From contig JAJQOW010000239.1 of assembly GCA_037975125.1 (NCBI GenBank), positions 84,326-148,325 on the forward strand: a stretch of DNA of 64,000 bases. Direction: 5' to 3'. Below, piece after piece: positions 60,434-64,000 of the stretch. Positions within the stretch are counted from its first letter, which is position 1. Every line of letters starts with the position of its first letter. The notes beneath the pieces are model-generated. The model ran no database searches and had not been told where the DNA came from. It saw only the letters and a program-made list of their open reading frames with translations. Source of the stretch: Latrodectus hesperus (Eukaryota; Arthropoda; Arachnida; Araneae; Theridiidae). The position numbers and the translations under genes are program-made.

Positions 60434-60486
60434 ATGTTATACTACATGTTAATTTGTGATTTGTCCTTAGCACTTGTCCAGCAGTG
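60434..60486. mobile_element. Solo right end of a Tc1 element
   Basis: Matches 12246-12298 of Tc1-a (atgttatactacat.ttaatttgtgat; gtccttagcacttgtccagcagtg), with TA after it. No left end or transposase is attached. Instead module f sequence abuts it, and module d follows it as after Tc1-a. A deletion or unequal exchange joined relic 4 to a Tc1-bearing module d. Confidence 0.9.
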
Positions 60487-63400
60487 TATATGTTTTTACA
60501 CTATTATTTAAATGACTTTAGTTAAAAGTTCTGTGAACTAGTTTCATGAAATTTTAATATTTTACATGAAGACGCAGGAAAGTTTATATTATTGTGCAAT
60601 GATAGAAGCTTAAAATTATTTATAGAAAGGAGAAACTGTAAAACATATTAAGAATTCTAACTTATTGTTTCATGAATAGATGTTATTTGGAACAGGTTAG
60701 AAAGATGCTTTATTTTATTTAGGTACCTCTATTGATCTAGATATTTCACATTTGCATCATTTATTTAAATTATCTGAAGGTATAATAAAAAGCACCCTAA
60801 GGATTTTTAGAAAAAGGAAAATTTTAATTGAGCAGTTTACCTTTCATATCAGAATAACTTTCAGGCATTTGATTAATTGCGAAAACTTTATGTATGCTCT
60901 TTGTGTGTCATGCTGTATTGCATGACAATTACAGATAGTTAGGAATCCCTATTTTCATAAGTATTTGAATTCTGTAAGACAGCAAGAATATAAAAACGAG
61001 CTGTTATGCGCTCCTTGTTGCACTCTGTGCATTCCGTTTAATTAAAAGCGTACCAAATTTTGATAAAAATTTATCTCTCTCTATTTACAGTATACAAGAC
61101 AAAATGCAGTTCTTATAGAATAGATCTCGAGAAACATAACTGTAATTTAACTCCTTAACTACGCATATCAACAGCAAATTGTCGAAATACGCTTTCGTTA
61201 ATATCACATATAACACAAACGCACACTAAAAAGTTTTATGAAACTATCTATATATAAGTCTGATTAATTTTAAAACTGGTAGAAATATCAAAGTTTAATT
61301 TATTCATTTTTAAAATGCATATGGTAAAGATAAATTCTTTTTTCATAATAACTTAAATATAATACACAAGTAACAGCTTAAAAGACAATTTTGAAAATTT
61401 ACACAATTTTTATTCAAACTGTTTTCAAACGTGGTGTTATCAGAGGAATATGAATTAAATATTTACAGTATCATCTAAATGTAAGGAAAGTTTATCAATA
61501 TCCAAATTTATGTATTACAAAAATATTACAACAGACCCTCGTTTTTAAGAACCTTCCAATATTCAAGTTTTTTACGAAACATTCCTGGTCATTGCAATGA
61601 TGATTTTAATTCCAAGTTTTGAACTAAATTTTTGAAAAAGGTCTTTTTTTACGAACTCGATTTCATGTGTTTTGTGTTTATATTTTACATCTGATGTTTT
61701 ATTCACTTTTTTCTCTATGTTATGGAGGAAACACTCTCGTTTTGGATAACAAAATACAATAAGTATTAATTAATCAGTGTAAAAAACAAATATTAGTTTC
61801 GATTCCAAAACTGGAACTTATTAAAAATATTTTTTATAAAATTTACTGATATTTATGTCAATAGAGATTTTTTTCGGGTATTAATAGGCACCAGTCTCAA
61901 GTACTTTCTGAAGCAATCCGTGTGGAATTTTTCCTACCTAATATCATTTTTAATTCGGCATGCATTTGAAGGCAATCAATAGCCTTAAGTGAAAATATCG
62001 CAGGATGCTGTTCGACTTGAATCTTGGAATCACTCTAAGAAACTAAAATTCTATAAATAGGTGAATGCTTTTGTGAATGTATTATGCTTGGAATGATGTC
62101 GGAATAATGATATTTAAATTATTTTGACCTGCTTCCGCTAGAAATTAAACTTCTACAAGTGTAGAATTACAAAAAATATTATCTTTAAAAGTAAGCTAAG
62201 TTATTCATCAATGAGAAAAAAATCCACTGCTGCCCAAAATTTCATTTCCAGACTTTTTGAATCTTAATTCAGATGTAATTTGTTTTTAAAATTATAATAT
62301 TATTAAATGAATAGGAATATAATAAATGAGAATGGAAGAGAAATTATGTTTGGTGTGCGTATTGAGATTGTTTCTATTCAGTTCTTCATAATGAAAGAAT
62401 AATTTATTTGCGTATGTACTAGGCATATAAAATTAGATTTTCACATTTAAGTATCAAGCACAATGTTTCAACTTTTAATGTAAAGCAAAATCATAATGCA
62501 TTCTATGTCAATATTATTTACAAAACACAAACATGCAAAGCTTTGCTTTTGATTTACAGGAAACGTTGTTGTTGCCATAATCTTTTAGGTATCAAACACG
62601 ATGAATAACGACTCACTATTTCGACAATTTACAAAACATAAACGAGCAGCTGATAATATTGAGATAATTTTTTCGGAAATAAAACAGTAATATGCTTTTC
62701 TACAGCGAAGCGAATGAGCTTTTAAAATGTAGATTTAAAATAGAAAACAAACAATACCTGATTTTTCTGAAAAGTGACATAATATGTTTAAATATATCTG
62801 ATTTTTTCACATTAAAATGAAAGTAAGAATTGTTTTTAAGTGTGAATTTCCATTTTGCGTATGATTTTACATAATGAAAACTAAATAATTTTCTAATAAT
62901 ATTTTATGTATAAAAAGAGAGCAGTATGCTAAAAAAGTTTTAATATCTAACACTTTATTTTCTGTTTTATGGACTTTCCATTTAAGGATCTATTTTTCGT
63001 TTTATTTGGTAAAAATTAAAGCCGGCTGTACTTTTTAAATACATACTAGATGTCGCATTAATACAAAATTTTATAGTTTAAACGTTTAATAGAGAGTTAA
63101 CTTATCATCAGCATTTTTTCTATGTTGGATTTAATTATTTCCTCACTGCTATTCTGTATTGTTATTTACATTATAAATACATATAATTCTGGAAAGTTAT
63201 TTCGTCGAATCATCTCATAACATGATTGCCTATTATGGATATATTTCTGCACAGCAATAGTAAATACGACTGCACCGTAGGGTAAGTTATGGACTTTAGA
63301 TATGATCTGATATAGATCTGCTGTATTAGAAAAATAATTAATTTTGATATACTTTCATATTCGCTCACATATGAACTATATTTGAAATGAGAAGATGGTT

Positions 63401-64000
63401 TAACAATAAAATTTACGGAAACGGAATCTATGCAAATCAACAAAAACACTTCTGGTCTGGATGTTGATGATAAAAGATTTTATTTCTTATTATACTAATA
63501 CTTTGAAATTTTGTTGTTGTAGTAAATTCATACAATTAAGAATTTGGTCTGGGGAAGCTTAAACAGCACTTCAACAATGACACTATGAAAAGAGCATCTA
63601 AGCCCTGGTTAAAGGTAAATGATTTGATATGGCCGCTCAAAAAGCGTGAGTGAGGCGTTTGCAGTTTTAAAATATATTGAACTTGTGGCACCATCGAGGT
63701 CTTTTGACAAAGTACCACGGGTGAGCAGGAGGAATTCTCCAAAGTGTACTTAATTCCTTCCTTTTGATTGAGGAACTTTCAGTTTAAATTGAGGTTAATT
63801 TATAATTGTCATGCACGATATCAGAGAGGCAGAATTTGCCAGATTATAGGTAATCTCATTACCATTCAAAGCAACATGGTAGGGGACCCATTGAATGTGT
63901 ATAGAATGTTTTTTAGAAGCTGATTCAAAAGTTTTATTACATACAGGTTTGTTATATCCCCAACACTCATCCAATGGGAGAGGTGCTGTATAGAGGCATG
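60487..64000. repeat. Long repeat copy 8: modules d-e-f, to the window end
   Basis: Module d (60487 to about 61960, shortened near 61070), e (about 61970-63800) and the start of f. From about 61560 on it is very close to 6330-8700 of copy 1, with offset about 55.2-55.3 kb and only scattered differences. This is the closest pair of copies in the window. No intact gene. Confidence 0.82.
63830..64000 (-). pseudogene. LINE RNase H relic 5, cut by the window end
   Basis: The minus-strand IHIQWVPYHVALNGNEIT-type block is visible, nearly identical to relic 1 (8515-8690). The rest of the domain lies beyond the window. It is degraded like the other relics. Confidence 0.75.

Overview
This is a eukaryotic, very A+T-rich, gene-poor window with no recognisable host gene, no rRNA, no CRISPR array and no complete tRNA gene. 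It is built of degenerate long repeats and transposable elements. The element types (a Tc1 transposase of a kind common in arthropods, a ZBED5-like hAT, an I/R1-like LINE with a C-terminal RNase H, and relics of a second RNase H-bearing LINE) fit an arthropod, most likely a spider or other chelicerate. The host is inferred from resemblance of these proteins to families I know, not from any host gene.

Backbone. Most of the window is a mosaic of copies of one long complex repeat. I name its modules in order a-b-c-d-e-f-g; f is an antisense relic of a LINE RNase H domain. The fullest copy runs from about 10.3 kb to 34.4 kb. Without its four main insertions (1.3, 0.9, 7.3 and 2.9 kb) it is about 11.6 kb long. 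Partial or rearranged copies fill 3.1-10.3, 34.3-42.9, 45.0-60.4 and 60.4-64.0 kb. Many junctions skip or repeat modules. Three stretches look single-copy within the window: 0.46-3.14, 35.46-39.39 and 42.92-45.01 kb.

Mobile elements. (1) A near full-length 7.28 kb LINE on the minus strand (23784-31065) has a perfect 14-bp target duplication. ORF1 is intact with zinc knuckles; ORF2 carries endonuclease, RT and RNase H and is broken by a single in-frame TAA. The 3' UTR holds a 467-bp tandem duplication. (2) A 2.94 kb hAT transposon (31347-34285) has an exact 8-bp target duplication and a decayed BED/DDE transposase. It lies about 0.27 kb from the LINE, in the same repeat copy. (3) A 1.3 kb Tc1 element (10992-12298) is dead. 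A second Tc1 (35047-39438) has its middle replaced by 3.9 kb of unrelated DNA, and a solo Tc1 end sits at 60434-60486. (4) A 180-bp tRNA-derived SINE (52497-52676) has a 14-bp target duplication and an empty-site counterpart elsewhere in the window. (5) A 936-bp insertion (20947-21882), flanked by 8-bp repeats, carries an exon-like segment with splice-like borders.

Microsatellites. At least eight (TA)n blocks occur. One lies at the same position of module c in several copies, but with very different lengths.

No new cellular system can be supported here. The points most worth checking are the exon-carrying insertion, the almost intact LINE, the split Tc1 and the mosaic history of the long repeat array. 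Module borders are read by eye and are approximate to some tens of bases; the target duplications and terminal repeats were read base by base.
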